The position numbers were made by a program, and so were the translations under genes. A model generated the notes under the pieces. That model saw only the letters and a list, made by a program, of their open reading frames with translations, was not told where the DNA came from and did no database searches. From the NCBI RefSeq assembly GCF_001439685.1, contig NZ_JYLH01000001.1, forward strand, positions 62,001 to 126,000: 64,000 nt of DNA. The letters are read 5' to 3'. Position 1 is the first letter of the stretch; each line of letters starts with the position of its first letter. Below, in pieces: positions 24,820-31,766 of this stretch. The stretch comes from Pseudomonas libanensis. Its GTDB lineage: Bacteria; Pseudomonadota; Gammaproteobacteria; Pseudomonadales; Pseudomonadaceae.

Positions 24820-24881
24820 TGCTGACCTCCCACGTACATAGGGGCGGTATTGGTACGGACGGCACTACGGTAATCAAGCAT
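24816..24881 (-). CDS. Putative 21-residue leader peptide
   Basis: ATG at 24881 behind AGAGAGG; sequence begins MLDYRSAVRTNT and ends YVGGQQ; the stop TGA overlaps the ATG of the DUF3077 gene. Its start lies 60 nt from the structured leader RNA, almost the same spacing (57 nt) as the start of the main gene in the other copy. Translation of this ORF would run through the DUF3077 ribosome site, suggesting coupling. Support is positional only. Confidence 0.45.
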   Translation of the reverse strand: MLDYRSAVRTNTAPMYVGGQQ

Positions 24882-24940
24882 GGTGTGAAACCTCTCTGAT
24901 GACCAACTGAGACGGCCACACATCGTTTCCAGGCGATGGG

Positions 24941-25016
24941 TGGCAGCCGTGCGCAGGCTGGAAACCGAGACAGAGACTACTCGGCAGACACGAATGTCTC
25001 CCGCACACGGCCGCCA
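24941..25016 (-). ncRNA. Structured leader RNA, copy 2
   Basis: Same three-helix design as at 7443-7516. The outer stem pairs TGGCAGCCGTG (24941-24951) with CACGGCCGCCA (25006-25016). The middle stem pairs CCGAG (24965-24969) with CTCGG (24980-24984). A UUCG-looped hairpin, AGACA-TTCG-TGTCT on the minus strand, lies at 24986-24999. Several positions differ from copy 1 on both sides of a helix, so pairing is conserved while sequence is not. Confidence 0.7.
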
Positions 25017-25217
25017 TAAAGCACAAACGACAGGCACAAAAAAAGCGCCTGCTGATTGTTTGACGACGCTACGTGCGTCTCGGTGACGGGTTTCCAGGCC
25101 CGGTCGCTGATGAGCAGCGACGTGAAGGAGGTTAACGCGATGACCTATGTGCTGCAACTTGCAAAGCAGGTAGGATCCTTCTGAATCGCGTGATGGCAAA
25201 ATAGAATGCCTTCTTAA
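25017..25217. other. Region without a supported long gene
   Basis: It contains a 14-codon plus-strand frame (ATG at 25140) with an unusually strong ribosome site (GAAGGAGG), ending TGA at 25182-25184. Its meaning is unknown and I do not call it a gene. No other structure was recognised. Confidence 0.3.
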
Positions 25218-25437
25218 GGAAAAAGGGGACGGATTTATTTCACGGCAGAGGGGACGGAAATCCCGAACAGCTCAAACCGGGGGCTTGGGCGAGTAGCTTC
25301 CAACACCAACCTCCACGACGCCGACGCGGCTCAACACCTCCTTCACCTCCCGACCAAACCCAAAAAACAAAAAAGCCCTAGATCTCTCGACCTGAGGCTT
25401 TTTCATTTCATATCTAGTGCCCGGCATCGTTTGAACT
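25218..25437. repeat. Left copy of the tRNA-Arg downstream region (degraded attachment-site repeat)
   Basis: About 220 bp that imperfectly repeats 33692-33935. It starts AAAAAGGGGACGGATTTATT, carries a decayed terminator (GATCTCTCGACCTGAGGC) and the segment TTTTTCATTTCATATCTAGT, which on the right side runs into the 3' end of tRNA-Arg. Past this the tRNA-like part is worn (TGCCCGGCATCGTTTGAACTGG versus the real TGCACCCGGCGGGATTCGAAC). It marks the far end of an element inserted at the tRNA. Confidence 0.75.
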
Positions 25438-25489
25438 GGGGTTGGAAAGTGCCAGTATTTGCCGGGTTTTATAGGTTTGGTCTCGGTTA

Positions 25490-25511
25490 GGCATACACGT
25501 GGGCATACACG
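25490..25511 (+). other. Direct repeats resembling integrase arm sites
   Basis: Two copies of GGCATACACG at 25490-25499 and 25502-25511 (12 bp period), about 60 bp inside the left attachment repeat. Tandem GGCATACA-type repeats are common beside attachment sites of tRNA-targeting tyrosine integrases in Pseudomonas. No integrase gene is present in the island, so this looks like a relic. Confidence 0.55.
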
Positions 25512-25651
25512 AGGCTAACTGCTAGAGCCACAAAATGCGGTTTCTGTGAGAATTCATTGGTCGCCTACGACGGTGCAGCAGGACAGAGGTGGCATTCTGC
25601 TGCTATACATCACGTCAGCATATTCCGTGCCTCGGAAAAAAGGAGTTAACG

Positions 25652-26095
25652 ATGAAGGTTCTTGCAGGGCTGGTTGGTGGCTTAATATTAGCCATTCTTC
25701 TTTCGATGGTCGTAGCCATCGCCGGAGCGGCTTCACCAGGGGCTGGCGGTGCGACTGGCGCGATTGTGTTCTTCGTCGCATGGATCATTGCACTAGTCGT
25801 AGCGATTTATGCTCCCTCTCCTGGCAAAGCATGGCGTCGACTTCTAGTGACCTCGGGCATCGCTGCATTCATGCTTCCCTTGTCCGGTATTATTTTAACC
25901 GGTAGCCATATCGCTACCAACGTCAGTGGCGCTCACTCAGGTGCAGAAACGGCGGGAGCAGCCATCGGTGGCACTTTGGTGAGTGGCTTTCTAGGATTTG
26001 TTGGCTTCTTCCTCGGAGTTATCCTGCTCGTTATCGGCCTGTTGGTGGGTCGAGATAAGCAGATCGTCTACATTCAATCTCCACCAAATTCCTAA
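25652..26095 (+). CDS. Small multi-pass membrane protein
   Basis: 147 residues from the ATG at 25652 (AAGGAG upstream; longer starts give no plausible N-terminus). Four hydrophobic, Gly/Ala-rich segments (LVGGLILAILLSMVVAIAG, GAIVFFVAWIIALVVAIY, LLVTSGIAAFMLPLSGIIL, LVSGFLGFVGFFLGVILL) and a short cytoplasmic tail. Family not recognised. It is the first gene inside the island and stands alone, 740 bp before the next. Confidence 0.65.
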   Translation: MKVLAGLVGGLILAILLSMVVAIAGAASPGAGGATGAIVFFVAWIIALVVAIYAPSPGKAWRRLLVTSGIAAFMLPLSGIILTGSHIATNVSGAHSGAETAGAAIGGTLVSGFLGFVGFFLGVILLVIGLLVGRDKQIVYIQSPPNS

Positions 26096-26836
26096 GCGCA
26101 TTCATGTAGATAGCGACCCAAAGACTTTTCCCTTTACCTGGTATCAATCTTTCGTAGCAATACCCGTCGGAGTTTCGTGGCCGATAAGCGCTGGGGCCCT
26201 GATGATTTACTAGCAGTACGGGGCATTAAACCCGTGGGATCGTGGTAGCGGCAACCACACCAGCTTACTGAAATTTCAATGTTGAAATTGAAAGATCTTG
26301 AAGAGAAAAGGGAATCTTTACCGTATTGGCAACGGTGCTCGCAGATGGCTGAAATGGTAGGGCAAATGCACAGGTGAACTAGAGTTCACCAGGTTCACCT
26401 GTTCCCTAAGCTGGGTGCCCTTCCGCTTACACGATCCCGCGGGTTACTCGCCCTGTGCCTTCTCGAAATGCTCAGGGCCCAGCGATCTCCTGGCCATTGG
26501 CAATGCTCAAATGAACCGCAACCACCCAGTTTACCCGTTCACTAGGCTCGGGCGTGGGTGGTTACCTATGTTTGGGGCTAGGGGGCCAAGCCCCTACTGT
26601 AAAAAAAGGTGTAACTGGTCTTTCATGTGTTACAGATCATCATATATCGTTGTATTTAAACGATTATTTGACTTCACACCAATTCTTTGAGAAGTGTTAC
26701 ACGACTCCGTCAAGGGAAATGGCGAGTAACACCATTGCTTCGAAACCGGTAATCGTATGAGGCTGAAGATAGCGGTGATCGTCTCGACGATGCTTATGAA
26801 GCACTGATACAATTCTCCATATTTTAGGTGTTCTGA
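26096..26836. other. Long non-coding stretch upstream of the defence operon
   Basis: No gene is supported. It holds three palindromes: TTTCAATGTTGAAA (about 26276), the overlapping GGTGAAC repeats at 26372-26400, and GGGGCT/AGCCCC at 26574-26594 followed by a run of A. The region must contain the promoter of the regulator and defence genes. It may also be remnant island DNA. Confidence 0.4.
26372..26400. promoter_or_regulatory. Overlapping inverted repeats, candidate operator
   Basis: GGTGAACT-AG-AGTTCACC (26373-26390) is a perfect 18-bp palindrome, and AGGTTCACCT right after it can pair with the first arm instead. Two alternative pairings of the same GGTGAAC half-site suggest a protein-binding array. 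It lies ~440 bp before the HTH regulator gene. Confidence 0.4.
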
Positions 26837-27178
26837 GTGACTTCGATGAATCGATGTGTCGCTGGCGTCCGCCGGCCAGGTGAACCGACTTGTACTCAAA
26901 ATGAGCATGATGAGGATGACCAGCCTACCGTTTGGTTCAGCTCGATGGCTTCACTTGCCGCTGTGCTGTCTGATGATAATCGAGCTTTGCTACGAACCAT
27001 CCATCATCGTCGTCCAAGGTCACTAACGGAGCTTGCTGAGATTACTGGCCGTAAGGTGCCTAACCTTTCCCGTACGCTCAGAATGATGGCAGGGTATGGC
27101 TTAGTAAAACTAAACAGAAACATGCGAGAAATCGAACCAGTGGCGTTAGTTACAAAATTTCTCGTGGTGCTGGAGTAA
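26837..27178 (+). CDS. HVO_A0114-type winged-helix DNA-binding protein
   Basis: 113 residues (GTG at 26837; ATG at 26846 is an alternative). The N-terminal ~35 residues are not conserved-looking. Then WFSSMASLAAVLSDDNRALL leads into the HTH: SLTELAEITGRKVPNLSRTLRMMAGYGLVKL, the hallmark of this family of small transcriptional regulators, which also serve as antitoxins of TumE-type toxins. No TumE-like partner is visible. Its place before the defence operon suggests it controls that operon. Confidence 0.75.
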   Translation: MTSMNRCVAGVRRPGEPTCTQNEHDEDDQPTVWFSSMASLAAVLSDDNRALLRTIHHRRPRSLTELAEITGRKVPNLSRTLRMMAGYGLVKLNRNMREIEPVALVTKFLVVLE

Positions 27179-27239
27179 TGGGCATCAATACTAAATGTAA
27201 TCAAGTAGGTATTGGCCTGTTAAATAGGTGCGATTAAAA

Positions 27240-27434
27240 ATGAGTTTTAAAGCTAGATCGCAGCGAACTACCGGAAAGTCAAATGCACGACTATTGGTTT
27301 TAGTCGATGCATTACTCAGTTTTTTTGGACCATTTCATAATGATTGTCCTGTAGCGCTGTACGATGCGGTGGGCAAAATCGATACTTCTTTAAAGCCACT
27401 ATTGAATAGAAGTGAAGAGAGGTTTGTTGCGTAA
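27240..27434 (+). CDS. Small basic protein preceding hsdS
   Basis: 64 residues from the ATG at 27240 (a GTG at 27228 is possible). Basic start MSFKARSQRTTGKSNARLL, then a helix VLVDALLSFFG. Its TAA shares one base with the hsdS ATG (TAATG), so it is translationally linked to the defence operon. Family not recognised. It could be an extra subunit or a regulator of the system. Confidence 0.55.
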   Translation: MSFKARSQRTTGKSNARLLVLVDALLSFFGPFHNDCPVALYDAVGKIDTSLKPLLNRSEERFVA

Positions 27435-29221
27435 TGGCATTTACTATGAGTATTTCAGAGATAATTGCCAGCGATAAAACGGGGCTCTTAGCTAAGCATG
27501 ACTCCTGGCAGAGAGTTTCTTTGTCGAAAGTTGCGTTTGTATTGAATGGTGCTCCTTTTAGTTCAAGTTTGTTTAGCACAACAATAGGTTTTCCTTTAAT
27601 ACGAATTCGCGACATTATGGTGGGAAGTACATCCACATATTATACTGGAGAATACGATGAAGATTTTATCGTGCGCTCAGGTGATTTGCTTGTAGGAATG
27701 GATGGGGACTTCAATTCGGCATTTTGGGGTGCAAAGCCCGGCCTTTTGAATCAGCGTGTTTGCAAGATAGTTCCTTATCAAGACTTTTATTCAAAAAAGT
27801 TTTTGGCATTTGTGCTTCCTGGTTATTTATCTGCGATTAATAGTAATACGTCTTCGGTGACAGTTAAGCATCTTTCTTCGGGGACGGTAAACGAAATTTT
27901 GCTACCCTTACCTCCCCGGTCGGAACAAACACGAATTGTCGCGAAGCTTGAAGAACTTCTTACTGACCTTGATTTCGGCGTGGCAGAGCTTAAGGCCGCG
28001 CAAAAGAAGCTTGGACAGTATCGGAAGTCTCTTTTGCGAGCCGCAGTTGAGGGGACACTCACGGCTCAGTGGCGCCAGCGAAATGTAATTTCTGAGTCCG
28101 GGGTAGATTTATTAGAGAATATTCGGGCAAAGCGTCTTAAGCGCTGGGAAGCCAAGCAGCAAGAAAAGTTTGCAGAACAACATAAAGTTCCGCCAAAAGA
28201 TTGGCAAAGAAAATATGCCGAACCTACTTCTCCCGATGCGGATGAGCTTACGGCATTGCCGGAAAGTTGGGTGTGGACAAAAGTCGCCCATGCTGGGGCT
28301 GTACAGCTTGGCCGACAACGCGCTCCGCAGTTTCATACTGGAAGCAATATGGTGCCTTATCTGCGCGTTGCGAACGTGTACGAAGATCGTATTGATATTT
28401 CAGATGTGATGGAAATGCATTTTTCCGAGGCAGAAGAGCAAATATTCAAATTAGAAGTAAATGACATTTTGCTGAACGAGGGTCAAAGCCTTGAGCTAGT
28501 TGGTCGCCCTGCCATCTACCGAGGTGAGCTACCTCGTGCATGTTTTACTAACACGCTTGTGCGCTTCAGGTCGGAAGAAGGCGTTGTGCCTGAGTATGCT
28601 TTAGCAGTGTTCTTAAACTATATGCATTCTGGGCGGTTTCGTAAGATCGCAACAATCACAACAAATATCGCTCATCTTGGTGCTTCACGATTTTCTGAAG
28701 TGGAATTTCCATTACCAAGTACTGTTGAACAAGTAGAAATAGTAAAGCAACTTGCTGACCAATTATCCAAGCTTCGGGATCAGCAGGCAGCTGTCTCGCA
28801 TGCTCTCAAACAGTCAGCAGCTCAACGTGCAAATATCCTCAGGGCAGCGTTTTGCGGCTCGCTCGTGCCACAAGACGTGGGTGACGAATCTGCTGAGGAT
28901 TTGTTGGCACGTATAAACGCAGACCAAGAAGAGAGAGACGCACAACCAAAGGCACGCAAAAGGGTGGCCAGAAAGGAGATCGCAACGGTGACTAGGAGCT
29001 TATTTGACGTTCTGAATGAAGCGACTGATTGGTTGACTGCGCAGGAAGTATTTAGACGTTGTGGCGTCACCGATGGTTCGGAGACCGATCATATAGAGGT
29101 TTTATATGCTGAGTTGCGTGAGCTGGTCCAGTCGAGTCTTGTAGCGGTGGTGCCTGTAATGGATGAAAAAGGTCGAAAGGTATATGACCGCTTGAAGCTT
29201 AGGGAAGCGAGCAGACTATGA
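27434..29221 (+). CDS. hsdS: Type I DNA specificity subunit (HsdS)
   Basis: 595 residues, long for HsdS. Target-recognition domain 1 (residues ~20-165) ends with LPLPPRSEQTRIVAKLEELL and a conserved coiled coil. Domain 2 (~280-440) ends with FPLPSTVEQVEIVKQLADQL and a second coiled coil, ending AILRAAFCGSLV-like. An additional ~100-residue C-terminal extension follows (RSLFDVLNEATDWLTAQEVFRRCG), a winged-helix-like segment. The subunit reads a split DNA sequence and directs HsdM. It is first of a four-gene overlapping unit and overlaps the ATPase by 4 bp. Confidence 0.9.
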   Translation: MAFTMSISEIIASDKTGLLAKHDSWQRVSLSKVAFVLNGAPFSSSLFSTTIGFPLIRIRDIMVGSTSTYYTGEYDEDFIVRSGDLLVGMDGDFNSAFWGAKPGLLNQRVCKIVPYQDFYSKKFLAFVLPGYLSAINSNTSSVTVKHLSSGTVNEILLPLPPRSEQTRIVAKLEELLTDLDFGVAELKAAQKKLGQYRKSLLRAAVEGTLTAQWRQRNVISESGVDLLENIRAKRLKRWEAKQQEKFAEQHKVPPKDWQRKYAEPTSPDADELTALPESWVWTKVAHAGAVQLGRQRAPQFHTGSNMVPYLRVANVYEDRIDISDVMEMHFSEAEEQIFKLEVNDILLNEGQSLELVGRPAIYRGELPRACFTNTLVRFRSEEGVVPEYALAVFLNYMHSGRFRKIATITTNIAHLGASRFSEVEFPLPSTVEQVEIVKQLADQLSKLRDQQAAVSHALKQSAAQRANILRAAFCGSLVPQDVGDESAEDLLARINADQEERDAQPKARKRVARKEIATVTRSLFDVLNEATDWLTAQEVFRRCGVTDGSETDHIEVLYAELRELVQSSLVAVVPVMDEKGRKVYDRLKLREASRL

Positions 29222-30951
29222 GACTGAATAAACTCACGATTGGTAGTGATAAGAACAGTCCTACACACCAATTTAAAAACCTGAAAAATGTAACGATTGA
29301 TTTTGATGAGGATCATTGGGTTACAGTTGTAATTGGGTGGAATGGAACAGGAAAGTCCAATGTTTTAGAAGCATTGGCAATAATTTTTCGCGATTTAATA
29401 AGCAAGAAACGCACAGTGGTTTTTGCATTCAAGCTTTCTTATCGTATGGGTGAAGGCGATCAATCTAAGCATATATACATTGATGCGGATCCGGATCGAG
29501 AAAAAGAACCATTGATTATTCGAGTCTCTGATATTTTTAGTGAGGCGAAAGAGATTGAGCTTGGATCTGAAGAGTCAGAGGTAGACTCTTTTTCGAAAAC
29601 TGCTCATCAGGGTAAGTTGATAAAGTTAAAGACTTTTTTGGGCGCTGATACAACCTACTTGCCTAGGTATGTATTCAGTTATTATTCTGGGGAAAGCACA
29701 CGTATGCATGATGTGTTTCTTCCTTATCTAGAAAGTTATGATAGTAAACTAAGGAATGGTGAAGATCCGGGGTTGAAACGGCTTTTTTATGCGATGCCGG
29801 TACATAGTCAGTTTGTACTTTTAGCTTTTTTGATACAGCAGTCGGATGTTGTCCGGTCTTTTTTAGATGATCATCTAGGGCTTGATCCAGATGAAGGAAT
29901 CGAGTCGGTGCTTTTTGTACTTCGTCAGCCTCCTTGGAAGTCAAGAGCACCAGATGGGGATTCGCGATTTTGGAATGCAAGGGGAGTGGTTCAGGAGTTC
30001 TTGTCTCGGCTATATGATATTGCAATTGCCCCTATTGAAGTTAGCCGTCGGGTATCTACCTCCATCTGGAATAAAGAAACGCTACAGTTTAAATATCTTT
30101 TCGTTAAGGATATATCTGCATTACGAGAATTGGTAGGAACGCAATCACCTGCAAGTTTTTTTCGCGACCTAGAAAGCACGTATGTTTCGGAGCTGATCGA
30201 AGAAGTTCGGATTCGCGTTCGTCTTAAAAAAAATGATGGGTGTGTGACTTTTAGGGAGTTGAGCGAGGGTGAACGACAGTTACTAACCGTTCTTGGTTTA
30301 TTGCGATTTACCTCCGAGAATGAAAGTCTTTTTCTTCTGGATGAGCCGGATACACACCTTAATCCACGCTGGAGCGTAGATTATATATCTTATCTGAAGA
30401 ACTTTATCGCTGCCGGTGATGGAAAAGAAGAAACTAGCCATATCCTTCTGACCACACATAACCCGCTGGCGGTAGCTGATCTTGAACGAAAACAAGTTCA
30501 AATTCTGCAGATGAGTAAGCATGCAGATTGCCGTCACATTGTTGCATGCTATCCAGATATGGATCCCCGTGGCATGGGGTATGCTGCCATTGTGACTAGC
30601 GATATGTTCGGGATCGCTTCCAGTTTGGATCAAACCACTCAACTTCTTCTAGAGAAACAGAGAGTACTGTCAGCTAAACAAGACCTCTCAAATCCCGAGC
30701 AGGTAGAGTTAGATACTTTGAATGGAAAGCTCGACCGTCTCGGTTTTCGTTTTTTCCATCCGGATGATGAATTTTCTCGATATCTTAGATTGCGAGATAA
30801 GATACTAAAAGACCGATTTGGCACCGACGACCCAGATACGCTTGCTTTCGAAACTGTAGAAATGAGTCGCGAGGAAAAGGAGGCGTTGGCGTCTGAATTA
30901 ATAGAAAGACTCCTCGCCGAAGATCTTGAACTAGCGGGTAGTAAAGATTGA
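29218..30951 (+). CDS. AAA/ABC-type ATPase, PtuA-like
   Basis: 577 residues. Walker A is IGWNGTGKSN (~residue 40). The ABC-type signature is LSEGERQLL (~347), Walker B LFLLDEPDTHLNP (~371), and the switch His lies in LLTTHNPLAV. The long insert between them is as in SMC-like/OLD-like defence ATPases (AAA_15/21). Directly followed by a TIGR02646-type HNH nuclease gene it matches the PtuA-PtuB (Septu) pair. Start overlaps hsdS by 4 bp (ATGA), its stop overlaps the nuclease start by 1 bp. HsdR, the normal motor-nuclease of type I systems, is not here. Confidence 0.85.
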   Translation: MRLNKLTIGSDKNSPTHQFKNLKNVTIDFDEDHWVTVVIGWNGTGKSNVLEALAIIFRDLISKKRTVVFAFKLSYRMGEGDQSKHIYIDADPDREKEPLIIRVSDIFSEAKEIELGSEESEVDSFSKTAHQGKLIKLKTFLGADTTYLPRYVFSYYSGESTRMHDVFLPYLESYDSKLRNGEDPGLKRLFYAMPVHSQFVLLAFLIQQSDVVRSFLDDHLGLDPDEGIESVLFVLRQPPWKSRAPDGDSRFWNARGVVQEFLSRLYDIAIAPIEVSRRVSTSIWNKETLQFKYLFVKDISALRELVGTQSPASFFRDLESTYVSELIEEVRIRVRLKKNDGCVTFRELSEGERQLLTVLGLLRFTSENESLFLLDEPDTHLNPRWSVDYISYLKNFIAAGDGKEETSHILLTTHNPLAVADLERKQVQILQMSKHADCRHIVACYPDMDPRGMGYAAIVTSDMFGIASSLDQTTQLLLEKQRVLSAKQDLSNPEQVELDTLNGKLDRLGFRFFHPDDEFSRYLRLRDKILKDRFGTDDPDTLAFETVEMSREEKEALASELIERLLAEDLELAGSKD

Positions 30952-31766
30952 TGAGATATATAGATCAAGATGAATTAAGATTACCGGATGGGTGGACAGA
31001 TCGAGCACAGGCTGCTTCTGTCGCTGTGCTCGCTGGTGCAGATCCCGATGACTACGCCGGTGTCTGGCGTGATTTGAAAGACTTCTTGGCTGATCTATTT
31101 CCAGAAAAGAAGTGTTGGTACTGTGAAACTCCCGTTGATCGCGCAGATAATGCAGTGGACCATTTTCGTCCTAAAGGGCGTGTTGGAGATGCGGCCAATA
31201 TTCATACTGGGTATCGCTGGCTTGCATTCGACCCGCGAAACTTTAGGTATGCATGTACTTTTTGTAACAGTCGTCGCAAGGGTATTGAAGGTCTCACTGT
31301 TGGTGGAAAGGCCGACAGGTTCCCACTTCTCAATGAAGCCAATAGACTATATGCAGCTGGACCTCTAAGCCAAGAAACACCTGAACTTCTCGATCCGTGT
31401 CAATTGCATGAGTGGGAGTTGCTGGGGTGCCGTCAGGAAAATGGGAAGCCATGTGCGACAAGCCAGGATCCTGTTGAAAAAAAACGTGCCGAAACTTCCA
31501 TTGAGGTATACCACCTTCATTACGAACCAACCTGCAAAAAACGTCATGCAGTGAGTGTTCAATTAATGGCAGATGTGGAGCAGGGAAAGCTACTTTTTCC
31601 GCTCTCAAGAACTGATAACGCTATGCAAGAACTTTTTACAATTGTCGCGAGAAAAATTCGTAGAGCAATAGATCGCAAAGCTGTTTTTAGCGGGGAAATG
31701 ATATTTCTGCTTAAAGGGCAGCGGCACGTTGATCATCCTTGGATTCAAAAATTACTGGAAGCATGA
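30951..31766 (+). CDS. HNH endonuclease, PtuB-like (TIGR02646 type)
   Basis: 271 residues from the ATG at 30951; a TTG three bases earlier is in frame. CWYCETPVDRADNAVDHFRPK holds the first zinc-binding Cys pair (C-x2-C at ~54) and the catalytic D-H-F-R-P-K of this HNH family (~69). CTFCNSRRKG (~101) supplies the second Cys pair and the Asn. In Septu, PtuB is the nuclease controlled by PtuA. It overlaps hsdM by 4 bp. It is probably the effector that replaces HsdR in this operon. Confidence 0.87.
   Translation: MRYIDQDELRLPDGWTDRAQAASVAVLAGADPDDYAGVWRDLKDFLADLFPEKKCWYCETPVDRADNAVDHFRPKGRVGDAANIHTGYRWLAFDPRNFRYACTFCNSRRKGIEGLTVGGKADRFPLLNEANRLYAAGPLSQETPELLDPCQLHEWELLGCRQENGKPCATSQDPVEKKRAETSIEVYHLHYEPTCKKRHAVSVQLMADVEQGKLLFPLSRTDNAMQELFTIVARKIRRAIDRKAVFSGEMIFLLKGQRHVDHPWIQKLLEA

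Noticed and set aside
25140..25184. 14-codon ORF with a strong ribosome site
   Set aside because: Too short and without context to call a gene; noted only as a curiosity.
24816..25199. 127-codon minus-strand ORF covering the structured RNA
   Set aside because: It reads straight through the three-helix RNA and has no ribosome site at its start; only its last 21 codons have independent support.
26700..26836. TumE-type toxin partner for the HVO_A0114-like protein
   Set aside because: All frames upstream of the regulator are interrupted within a few dozen codons; no toxin sequence is seen.
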